Shown one piece after another: positions 9,986-19,412 of a stretch of DNA of 64,000 nt. The DNA is taken from contig JASWHV010000010.1 in NCBI GenBank assembly GCA_030760725.1, positions 35,035,760 to 35,099,759 of the forward strand, written 5' to 3'. The first letter of the stretch is position 1, and every line of letters starts with the position of its first letter. Source of the stretch: Neostapfia colusana (Eukaryota; Streptophyta; Magnoliopsida; Poales; Poaceae). The notes beneath the pieces are model-generated. The model ran no database searches. It was given only the letters and a program-made list of their open reading frames with translations, and had not been told where the DNA came from. The position numbers and the translations under genes are program-made.

Positions 9986-10741
9986 TGTAAGGGCCTCAGT
10001 TTTTGACACCCATTTGCAGTGTTCATCCCCACACCACACACCTCATTTGAGGAAAAATGATGAACACAAATAAAGAGCAAGTAACAATTATCAACATGCT
10101 CATTAGGGAACAAACTCACACATTGCAAAAGTGGTACTTCCCACATGTGATATAGATGGGCTGGACATATGAAAACTCCTACACTTTGCCAAGGATGTCC
10201 ATGCCAAGTTTCACCCAAATTCAAAACATTTTTGAGGTCATCTTGGGTGTAGATAGGAAAGGGGCAGTTTGAAAACATATTCAAATTCAAACTGTTTTCA
10301 CCCACTGAATTTAAAAGTGGAAGGCATATTCTTGCTCAGCACATTTTTGTGAGCTCACACACCAATTTTCACTCCATTTGGAGTTGATCTTGACATGAGC
10401 TAAGGGGGAGAAATTCAAACTTTATTTGAATTTCAAACTGCACTTGTGCTGAAATTCATTCAAACCAAACCTCATTTGAACTTTGATCAATTCAAATGGC
10501 TCTTGGGTGAATAATTTGAGTTGCCAAGGGTAGAATAGGGTTCACTGTTTACCACAGCTGTTAGGAATAAATTTCAGAGGTTAAAAGAGGAGTGGGACCC
10601 ACATGTCAGCCTCAGCCTCAAAGCAAACCGACTGAACCACAGTTCAGTCGGTTCCCGGCTGTTGTGCGCGCGCGCCACCGAAGGGGGCAGCCGGCGCCAG
10701 CTCCTGCTGCGTGCCCCAAGCCGGAGACCGGCCGACCGGCC

Positions 10742-10749
10742 TATTTATT
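10742..10749 (+). promoter_or_regulatory. TATA-like box, LTR of A
   Basis: TATTTATT stands at the switch from AT-rich U3 to GC-rich, coding-free leader. The equivalent is near 20170 and 29264 in the LTRs of B. A start site about 30 bases downstream is inferred. Confidence 0.55.
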
Positions 10750-13700
10750 CCCTCCCCGGCGTGCTTCAGTCGCCATTCCCCGAGCTGCCGACGTGCACGA
10801 TCCATTTCTCCACTGCCATCACCGGCGCTCGAGTTCCTGCTGGATCGAGCTGATCGCAGCTTCCTCTGTCCATTCCAAGGTCCCAGCAAGGTACTAGCAA
10901 CCATCCTCCATCCTTTCCATTGATAGAAATCGATTGAAACCGAGTGATATCGGCTGTGCCGAAAGATCAAACTCGGAACTGGAAACCGCCGCACCTCGGG
11001 CTCTCGTGGACAGCCCAACCTGGGCGTTGTCACGCCCGAGCCAAGGCACCCTTGGACGCGCAAGTGATCGGTGCTGCTCATCCCCGAGCCACAGCTCGAG
11101 TGGTTGCTCACCGGCGGCGAATTTCCACTTTTCCCCTTTCTGTGTGCAGAACGACCCTCGGGTACGATTCTGTTTAATTCGTGCTCTAGAAAGGATTAGA
11201 GGGCCTCAGGCCACTCCCACACGAACTAGACACGGTGACGCACAAGTTGCCTTCACAACTCTGGGCCGGAGGACTTCTGTGCCCGGCGTAATTCAAGGTC
11301 TACTGATGGCGGAACGCACGGGGGGTATCGGGCGCACGGTGAGGACCTATTTCGGGCCTTCCCCGAGCTGCCTCGAGCTCATGTCGACCTTCTCTGAGGT
11401 CCACTGATGCTCCCCGACCGATTTCCCAAGTAGCTGAGGTACTAGGAGCGTCAGCCGTCATGGCCGAAGTCGTTCCGATATGGCGGCTCGTCGCCGACCA
11501 TGCTCCGGCCGTTGTCATGAGCAGCTGACCCTCGGATCATGTTCCCCAAGTAAAAGTAGGCAGGGGCGGCCAGAATCAAGAAGTTTGAAGCGGTACAGCA
11601 GCCAGCGGCGAGCTCTCCGGCGAGGTCCCTCGGCGGCGGAGCGCGGGTGTCGCGAGGTTGAAGAAGGGGGTGGACCCCAGCTGTCAGCGGCCGATATTTT
11701 GAATCGGGATCCGGCTGCGGCCGGGATCGGGTGTGCTGGCGCGCAAAAGCCTTGTGGGCCGCGGTGTGCTGTCGCTTCGGCGTGCGACGCGTGTCTCCTG
11801 GGCCCACGCGCGAGTTTAAACTTTTCCCCGATTTTCAGATTTCCTTCAAACTTCAAATCCTTATAACTTTGGCTAGAAAGCTCCAAATTGAGTGAACCAA
11901 ATTTTGCTGGATTCAGCTCTTTGAGTACTTTCCAGAAAATCAAGTGTCACTTCATGAGATTCCTTAATTCTCCAGAATTAATTCCTTAAAGTTTAAACTG
12001 TTAGGAATTTTAACTGGAGAATCATTTGGAGGAAAATCCTGAAATTTTGCTGAGATGTTCACCAAAATATCCTTGAACTACCATAAAAATTTCAGATCCA
12101 TTTGAGCTCATTTAGTCCACCTAATGGTGTGATTAGTAAAACTGTTCCAGAGAAAATAGAAAATGTTCAGAAACATTTTCAGAATTTTCTCTGAAATTGT
12201 TTAGCTCATATCTTTAGTTAGAGACTTCCAAATTAAGTGAGACCAATTCCATTAGAACCCTCTGAAAATCTAGTTCTCAGAAAGTCATAGTTTGTTTCAT
12301 GAAAATACCTAGAACACCCTAAAAGCCTTTAATTAAGGTCAAGGACATAATTATTTGTGGAGGGCTCAAATGAGCTTTGCTGCAACTAAAACTTGACCAA
12401 GTCTCTGTTTAGGTTGTAACCAAGCCACAGTAAAAGTTTCACAGTCATTAGGTCTATCTAGTAAAGGTTATAGACTTCACAACTTCAAAGTTAATACAAA
12501 AGCATTTAATTAATACATACATTGTTCTTATCATGTAGTCGCTAAGGTCGAGGAGGAACCCGAAGTCCTAGACTTCGTTACTCCGGAGGAACAGCTAGCC
12601 TACGACCAAGAGCAGCAAGGCAAGCCCCGGTTTGCATTAACCTTTTTACAAATTTTTATTGTTTTGAGCACATAATTGTTTTCTTTGTTCTTTGCATTAG
12701 AGTCTTGATTGGAAACCCAACTGCACAGCCAAGAAAACCATGGGTTGGGTTTAGGATTGCAAACCTCGTAGCCACCGCATTGCTAGGATAGAGTAGGATT
12801 CGGTACAAGTCGAGTAGTTGGAACTACTCGCGAGAATAGGCTAGAGGCACATTGCTCGGGTAGAGATAGCACATGATACACATGGCAAGAAAATGAGACC
12901 GAGCGGAGAGTAAGGGCAGCAGGACTTTGGGGCCTGTGTGCTGTAGCTCCGCTTGTGTCGATTGAGGACCGAGCCGTGTGCGGGCCTGTTGAACAAGCTA
13001 GAACAGTACCGAAGACCTACCGGCTATATGGGAACCGGGAAACTGATGTAACTCGGGTAGCTGGGTATTGAGGCATTGCCCGTCGTTCAGAGGGTAGGTT
13101 GAGAGCTCGAGGTGTAAATCAGCTGGCGGCACAGAGATGCGCGTGCAGGGACCTCTTGCTCGGGACGATGGGACCGGTTCAATATTTGGCTAACGGGTGA
13201 AAGGTAGTCGCGTACGGCGTCCGTGATGGTTGTTGTAGGCAACATCGAGTACGGGCGTACGTGACGGGTTGTTCGGGTAACCCTGCAGGTGTAAATCGAT
13301 TATAATCGCCGTCCCTCGCGGTCAGTGAGTACCACTTGTTCACTGTACCGTGACGTAGAAAGAACAGGCTAGTTACATGTTAAAATGTTGCTGATTGAAA
13401 GTTGGATATTGATTGTTAATGATATGTTGTAGCTTAGTGCTAACTAAAGTTCTTTTCAACTTTGGGCAAAGTACATGAGAGAAATGCGTTTCTTGTTTGA
13501 TTGCGGCTCTCTCATGTGCCTTAGCGTAAAGTTCTCCACAACCTGCTGCTAAAACTTGAAAGTAAGGTTCTACTAATTAGGCGAGTCCTTGCAAATGATT
13601 TTTACCTCATGCAACCCATCACCCTCATGTAGAAGTTTCATGTTTAGGTGAGACGGGTCAGACTTGCTGAGCCTTCGTGCTCACTGCTTGTGTTTGAAGC

Positions 13701-13918
13701 TTTTGCAGGGTTCTATGAGGAAGGGACTCCCGAAGAGGAGACGGAACCCCAGGAGGGGAACCCCGTCGAGTGGGAGTCGTGCACGCCGCAGAGTTAGTGT
13801 GCGTGTGTGCTAGCAAGGACACGTTCGAGGGCTGAACGTGCACTTGATGCTTAGTCTACGCCCGCGAGTGTGGACTAAACTTATTTTGATGTAAACATGT
13901 TGATAAACTTGTTTATGT

Positions 13919-13924
13919 AATAAA
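13919..13924 (+). terminator. AATAAA polyadenylation signal, 3' LTR of A
   Basis: Canonical signal in a T/A-rich context near the LTR end, in the same place in all A-family LTRs (23347 and 32441 in B). Confidence 0.65.
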
Positions 13925-14028
13925 GCTTCCGCTTCCGCTTTGTACCTTTGACGTGTGTTATACGGTGCTGTGCAACGCAGCACCCCTCAGCGTGATCCTG
14001 GCTCGACAGGACCAGTGGGGTCGTGTCA

Positions 14029-15727
14029 GGCCCCCAGGAGAAGCCGCGCAGGACCTGATCCAGCGCGAGGATAACAACCTCGTCGACAAGACTCGGCTGC
14101 AGGGAACACCCCACAACGCGCGTTCTCGGCTAATGCTCTAAGCACTACCGCCAAAGAACCGAACGCGTCGGGGGCCTGCAGGAGGGCAACCTGGTGTAGC
14201 GGCATGCTCTATTCCGAGAAGGACCCATAAGCTCTCCCCCAGCAGGGAAGGTCCCTTCCGAATCTTGAAAGCTGCCGCCCCAGGTACACATGCCTTTCAA
14301 CCGAGAGTGGGATCCGTTCCCAAAAATCCTTGCCATGAAGCAACACTGTAAGTCCTACTTCCCGAGCATCAGTAGAACAGGGATATTCCCTTCTGTAATG
14401 GATCCCATAGAATTTAGGAACAGAGCTTGGGGCAGCTAAGTCTCAAGGGACGGTACAGGACTACGTCCAGTTTAGCCTGGTTCCGACCCTAAGCACGTAG
14501 AGTCTTGCTTCCCTTGTAGATGAGGCGGAACATGGCCTCCATGTACAGCCAGAATTCCATCTATGGGCACGAATACAAAGACCTGTTCTACTTAGCTCTC
14601 TCACATGCGCTCATTTAAATTGTGCATTAATTTTTATGATCGCACTATCTTTGTATGTTCATCGTACATCTAGCTCCCCCCCTCTCCTGCGCTCATCCAT
14701 AGTTGGCATTCGCTATCCTACCGAAGGCGGCTGCGCTTGAGGCACCTGCCGATGGCCGAGTGAGTCTCTCGGGCCTCCCCCAGTCAGGTGTTGCGGTGCC
14801 AGTTGGTTACCTCCAGGAAAGGCCTACGTTGTGCATGGGGGGTCCAGGGTGCGTATCCAGCTTAGCCGGCCATGAGCCCAAAGCATGCGCATCCTGTCCT
14901 CCGGGGGTACAGGGGAGTACAACCGCTTTGCCTGGTCATGAACCCAAAGCACGTGCACTCTGCTTCCCCAGCGCATGGCCCGGTACTAGGGATCGGACGG
15001 CCGTACCCGGACCTCGGAGGGAGCCGGAGCTCCGGCGCCTCGTGCACAGAATTGCCCAAGCCCCGTATAGCGGATCAGGATCGTAAGACGGATAAGACTA
15101 GGAGACGGGAGGGGAGGACCCCCCGAGGAGAATTACGTTTCCTCTGCCTGTGTGCAGGACCTCCAGGTTACGGCAACAGGGACTGCATGAAGCAGGGGGA
15201 AAGGAGCTACCAACTACTCCAGCCTAGGACTGGAAGGGCCGGGACCTGCCCCTCCAGCAGGGGCGGGGCCCGAGGGCCCCACGTGTCCAGCAGGCCCGGA
15301 GCTCCCGCCTCCCCTGAGGAGGGCTCCGGGCTCGCCACGTGGCGTGCGGAAACCGGACCTCCCCCCCCCCCCCCCCCCCCCCCCGGTGGGAGAGCTCCGA
15401 AAGCCCTACGTGTCCAGCATGGCCGGAGCTCCAACCTCTTATGGAGGGGCTCCGGGCACGCCACGTGGCAGGCAGATTTGGAGCTCCCCATGGGGCGAGA
15501 TCCGGAGACCCCCGGGGGCCCCTAACACGGTTAGGACCCGGGGAAGGTGATTATGCGGAGCTCCGAGATTGGAGATGGCCTCTGAGTACCTTGCGGAGCT
15601 AAGGACTCAGTCAGGCAAAGCCAAGAAGGAGAGAAAAAGCATCACAGACACTGATATCTAAAAGAGTCGAACTAAGCGAGGCTCCATGAGCTGGACTACA
15701 GACTCGATAAAAAGGGATAAACAAGTC
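14029..15727 (+). other. Non-coding 3' region of D1 between pol and aORF
   Basis: I see no coherent protein on either strand. Bases 14600-14760 are clearly related to 46090-46230, the same region of Tat element F, which confirms the assignment. Bases 15240-15500 hold two degenerate copies of the GC-rich, CACGTG-bearing unit found in the U3 of the Tat LTRs. Confidence 0.6.
15361..15384 (+). repeat. Poly-C tract of 24 bases
   Basis: An uninterrupted run of 24 C, flanked by GC-rich LTR-like repeat. It is G24 on the other strand and prone to quadruplex formation and length error. Confidence 0.95.
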
Positions 15728-17448
15728 CTAAGGACCTCCCGGCTCCCGCCGGAACCTTGCGGCTACAAGGGCGGCCACATCCTCGACTTCTGCCCTGGCT
15801 GCTTGCTCCCGCGCTGCGGCCGGGCCATCTCTCGCTGGTTCTAACGAGAAAGAGGGGTCGCGGCTCTTAAAGCATGCCAGCACATGTGAGGCGACCTCTA
15901 AGGCTAGGCCGCGTCCCTCGGCCTCAAGCTCGCTGGCGACCACCGAGTCTAGCCTGTCCAGCTTGGCGCCGATCGACTCTAGCGCGGGGATCACCTCCAA
16001 CGCAGGGGCCGCGGTCCTCACCGGACTGAAGCCAAGAGGGATCAGGGCGGACCCTGCTCGATCCACGAAGCTCGAGACCGCAAGAGCCTCGGAGGACTGC
16101 AAGGCCGAAAGCTCCTCCACCTCGCGGCGGGCCGCCTTTAGAGCCTCCAGGTTCCTCTCGGAGAATTCCTTCTCCTTGGCCGCCAGGGAGCTCTCTAGAA
16201 GATGGAGAGTCTTGGCGAGCCGCTCCAACTCAGCGGCCTTGAAGTCGGCGGTCAACTCCCGGTCTAAGACTGCCCGGCGATCACGGGAGACCTGTTCCTC
16301 CCTCAAGTCGAGGTCTGCCTTCAGGATCTCCAGCTCCTCGATCTGAGCTCTAAGGTCATCCTCGCCCGCCGCCAGCTGCGCGGCGACCCTCTCCGCCTCG
16401 GCTGCCATGGAACGCTCCCGTTCCTCAACGGCGAGTTCACGGCGCTCCAACCGCTGCCGTATCTCGACAGCAGCAGAGAGGCTCTCTTCGGCCCGGGCGT
16501 GTGCCTCCAGAGCCTCCCTGTTGATCTGCCGCGATTGGGTGTCCATGCGGTCGACAGCCCGCTTCATCCGGTCGAAGAGCACTTCCCTGAAGTCGAGCAA
16601 CTCCCGCCTGGAGTCGGGCTCGCTCTTAACCTTCGCGGTCCTCTCCCACAAAAGGTTCCCCCAGGTGAGGAGGCAATCCCGTTCAACCGTATACTCCTCC
16701 CGCTCGCGCCCTAGTGCAGCCAAGACCTGCCGAATGCTCGCCTCGGCAAGCGTGAAGGCATCCACCAGGGGCAATGGAGCAGCAGAGGCCGGGGCAGACC
16801 CCCCGACCTCCTCCATTACCTCGTCCTCAGGAAGAGCCGACGCACCAGAAACCGAGACGAGACGCCGATCAGGAGAAGTTGGCTCCGAGGCTCCGGCGGC
16901 CAGGCCAACCGGGCTCTCTTCAGCTTCTGGCTCCTTGATCTGAGGAGAGGGGCGAGCTGCGGAATGCGCTGCTGGAGTAATGGCCGGGTCGCCTGGTGCA
17001 GGGTCGACCTGCGCTGGCTTGGGGGCCGCGGTGGCCGTCTCGGCAGGAAGAGACGACGCCTCCGCAGAATCCAGGCACACCGGAACAGGAGAGGTTCGCG
17101 CTGGCCAGGGGGCCGTGGCAGTTGCCCCTGGCTCCGAGCGCAACGGAACAGACTCCCCGCAAGTCGGGGATGGCCGGGAAGCGCGGACACTCCAGCGGGC
17201 TCTGAACCCCGACTTCCGAACCGGGGTAGGACTCCCAGAGCCCGCTACCATCACTGACGGCCGCTCGCAGTCGCCTGAACTGGCGGAACAGAGGACGCCC
17301 CAGAAGCTTCCCTCGTCACATCAGCCCAGGGCCTCTTGGAGTCGCCACCGGAGGGAGTGCCAGGCACCCCAGATTCCTGGCTTGGCGCCGACGCCGTCGC
17401 TGGAGGAGATCGAGCGCACTTCTTCTCTGGTGGCGGGTTGGAGGCCAT
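15728..17448 (-). pseudogene. Antisense coiled-coil ORF (aORF) of D1, one frameshift
   Basis: The largest reading frame of D1, opposite to the element and beside its 3' LTR. Extra antisense ORFs between pol and the 3' LTR are known in some Tat-lineage elements. Start ATG at 17448 (MASNPPPEKK), the start also seen in copies G and H. Near 17264 one G is missing relative to those copies, so the frame breaks after about 65 residues and resumes as an open frame of 508 codons (17254-15728). The N-terminal half is Pro/Ala/Ser-rich and low in complexity. The middle (about residues 170-400 of the long frame) has dense Glu/Arg/Leu/Ala heptads such as ERRELAVEERERSMAAEAER, a long coiled coil. No enzyme motif is visible. 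Its function in retrotransposition is unknown. Confidence 0.75.
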
Positions 17449-17923
17449 GGCTAGGGAGGACACAAGCACAAGAGTCTGAGAAGAAACGCTGGGAGGTGCG
17501 AAGGGAAACCGCAATGTGAGTAAGGTCCCCTCTAAAGACCTTCCCAGGTGCAATCCCAAGCGATTCGGAACTCTTCGAATACACCGCGTCGGCAACCGCT
17601 TCGGCTCCTAGACCAAGCGCCAATGACAGGTGGGCCCAATCTGCCCGACCGGAGCGGTGGGCCAAGGAGTCAGTCTCCTTGGAAGACAAGCCAGCAAGGC
17701 TCTTCGGCGGTTCCCGAAGAAAGCGCCGCATCATGCAGAAGTGGCCGCCTTGGGAATCACCGCAGTAAAAGCAACCATCAAGTGAGCGCACGCTCCCACG
17801 ATCCTGTGGCCGTTCATGCTCCGGCAGCGGTCAATTCGGGACTTAGAGAAAGTGCGCGGATCGAAAGAGACGGAGGTCCCACCTCGGGCTCGCTACCTCC
17901 CCCGAGATGGGCCCGGGGGCCAC
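17449..17923 (-). promoter_or_regulatory. Region between aORF and 3' LTR of D1
   Basis: 475 bases shared with 41383-41877 and 60061-60552. The end next to the LTR, GGGCCCGGGGGCCAC, is the polypurine/primer region. In the other two copies a TTTTAAAAGG box lies about 100 bases before the aORF ATG. In D1 this box is degraded. Confidence 0.5.
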
Positions 17924-17984
17924 TGTCGGTACCTGAGATATGGGGTACCCCCGCGCACAGGGTAAAATGCCTAAGGAACTCGCA

Positions 17985-18310
17985 CTTCTCTGCAGGGAGA
18001 GCTCCGAAGGCGCCACGCGTCCGGCAGGGCCGGACCTCCCTCTCCTCAGAGGAGAGCTCCGGGCCCGCCATGTGGCATACAGAAGCCGGACCTCCCCCTC
18101 CGCGGGAGAGAGGTCCGGAGGCTCCACGCGTCCAGCGGGGCCGGACCTCCCTCTCCTCAGAGGAGAGCTCGGGGCCTGCCACGTGGCCAACAGAAGCCGA
18201 GCCCCCCCTCCGCGGGGAGAGGTCCGGAGGCTCCACGTGCCCCGCGGAGCTGACCCTCCTCTCCTCTGAGAAGGGCTCCGGGCCCGCCACGTGGAAGCAG
18301 AACGGCGCTG
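17985..18310 (+). promoter_or_regulatory. U3 tandem repeats with G-boxes, LTR of D1
   Basis: Three units of about 112 bp, each with a GGACCTC...GAGGTCC hairpin and a CACGTG-like site. Perfect GCCACGTGGC is at 18178-18187 and CCACGTGG at 18287-18294; the first unit is mutated to CCATGTGG. Such palindromes are high-affinity sites for plant bZIP and bHLH factors and overlap the ABA-response core. Confidence 0.65.
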
Positions 18311-18694
18311 CCTGCCCCGAGCGGTAGGCAGCGGGCATAAAGACACCCCATACCTTGCCCGTACAAGGTATTCAAGGCCCGCGTCTTCCCGAGACGCGGA
18401 GACGCGGAGCACGCGTCTGTCAGGTGCCGTTGCGCCCAGTCGCATCACAGACTGGCGCGCGGTGTCAGAACCTGCCAGCCAATAAACACCGCGACAAGAC
18501 ATCCCATGCCGCCTGCGCCGTCATCAACCACTACGACTAGCATGCGGCATGGGCAGGGCGGCAAGATGAAGACTCAGAAGCCTTCGACCAGAGGCAACTA
18601 CCAGCATAACTGCAGATACGGTAGATGATAGACAATCTTCCTGGGACCACCTGTCGGGTCCCAGCCCCCCTTGTAAGCTGCCCGAGTCTTGGAC

Positions 18695-18702
18695 TATAAA
18701 AG
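18695..18702 (+). promoter_or_regulatory. TATA box, LTR of D1
   Basis: TATAAAAG with a conserved flank (GGACTATAAAAGGCT). The same box is at 43083-43090 in F and, on the minus strand, at 37267-37274 (E), near 40711-40716 (G, AT-variant) and 46603-46610 (H). Confidence 0.8.
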
Positions 18703-19017
18703 GCTTGGGTAGGCGACGATAGCAAGGGTTTGCACTTTGCAACTCATACGCTAGCCATACACTCTCAAGCTGTAACTCACCCCCAAGCTCAGGCCTCTGG
18801 CCCCGAGCAGCAAGCAAAACAGCGAGCTCCATAGCTCGCCGTGGACGTAGGGTTTTACGCTCCGGCGGCCTGAACCACGTAAAACTCACCGTGTCAAGCT
18901 CTCACTAACTTGTCCATCTGCGCAAGCTCTCCGCTAGAGACTAGCCCCACCGAAAAAAGAATCTCCGCGGGCTGCCCAGTGCAGGCCCAGGGGAAGTGTC
19001 GACTGAACACTTCGACA

Positions 19018-19412
19018 GCGTGGAACAGGCACGCCTGGCAGCTCTCGACCAGCTCGACGGCATCCTGGAGTGTTGCCGGCTAGTAGAAGCCACGCCGAAA
19101 GGCTTTACCGACAAGCGTGCGTGAGGAAGAGTGACTCCCACATTTGCCTCCATGGATCTCAGCGAACAAGTCGCAGCCTTCCCCCTGGGTTATGCACCGC
19201 AATATGATGTGGTTGGCGCCACGTCGGTAGAGATCCCCCTCTACCGCCATGTGTCTCTTAGCCATACGCACAATCCGTTCAGCGGATACACTTTCATCAG
19301 GGAGGATATTGTCTTTCAAGTAGTCCCGGACCTCCGTGATCCATGCATCGGGTCTGACTTGAGCATCTGGATCTTGAGCGCTGGGTTGCACGGAGTCCAC
19401 AGTGACGCTTAT
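19018..19412 (-). pseudogene. Integrase N-terminal (HHCC) part of element E
   Basis: Minus-strand translation gives Tat-type RNase H/integrase linker and zinc domain: DAWITEVRDYLKDNILPDES, RYxEGDLYRRGAN-like sequence, EIHGGKCGSHSSSRTLVGKA, and CQACLFHA at the break. The coding is cut at 19017 by D1 and at 19413 by B. The upstream half continues at 32551. The integrase catalytic core would lie left of D1, outside the window. Confidence 0.85.
19408..19412. repeat. Target-site duplication of B, left copy
   Basis: CTTAT, repeated exactly at 32551-32555 on the other side of B. Five bases is the normal Ty3/gypsy duplication. Confidence 0.95.

Larger units (their letters stand above)
1..14028 (+). 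mobile_element. Element A: Tekay/Del-type Ty3/gypsy retrotransposon, left edge outside window
   Basis: Order seen: partial 5' LTR (1-2642), tRNA primer site, ORF0, gag-pol with C-terminal chromodomain, polypurine tract, complete 3' LTR (9986-14028). Base 1 of the window aligns with 3' LTR base 11387, so about 1.4 kb of the 5' LTR is missing. The 2642 shared LTR bases align at one constant offset without an indel, and I found one substitution (390 versus 11776), so insertion is very recent. It sits in Tat element D1. The right-hand target copy would be GGCCC at 14029-14033; the left copy is outside the window. Confidence 0.95.
9986..14028 (+). repeat. 3' LTR of element A, 4043 bp
   Basis: It starts TGTAAGGGCC and ends GTGTCA. 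An AT-rich U3 (to about 10740) is followed by a TATA-like box, a GC-rich leader and a long R region reaching the AATAAA at 13919. R would be roughly 3.2 kb, most of the LTR, if these two signals are the real ones. It carries the full mini-ORF set at 11480-13797. Antisense frames of 118-204 codons are judged to be shadows. Confidence 0.95.
14029..19017 (+). mobile_element. Element D1: 3' part of a Tat-type Ty3/gypsy element
   Basis: Left boundary is the insertion of A; right boundary is the end of a Tat LTR. Visible parts are a non-coding 3' region, the antisense ORF, and a 1094-bp 3' LTR. D1 is inserted in the integrase coding region of element E (minus strand), which resumes at 19018. Its right target copy would be GCGTG (19018-19022). 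Its 5' half lies beyond A, outside the window. Confidence 0.85.
17924..19017 (+). repeat. 3' LTR of D1, 1094 bp, Tat type
   Basis: It begins TGTCGGTACC and ends TTCGACA. U3 has three direct repeats of about 112 bp (17985-18310). TATAAAAG is at 18695-18702. Homologous to the LTRs of E, F, G and H. Confidence 0.93.

Noticed and set aside
9691..10305. 204-codon minus-strand frame crossing the pol end, polypurine tract and LTR start
   Set aside because: It is opposite to a conserved pol end and spans a functional boundary; a shadow frame.
15240..15500. A further Tat LTR inside D1
   Set aside because: It has only degenerate U3-type repeat units, without TGTCGGTACC or TTCGACA ends, TATA box or primer site.
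17985..18310. CRISPR-like or satellite array
   Set aside because: Units are about 112 bp, only two to three copies, inside an LTR U3, and without distinct spacers.
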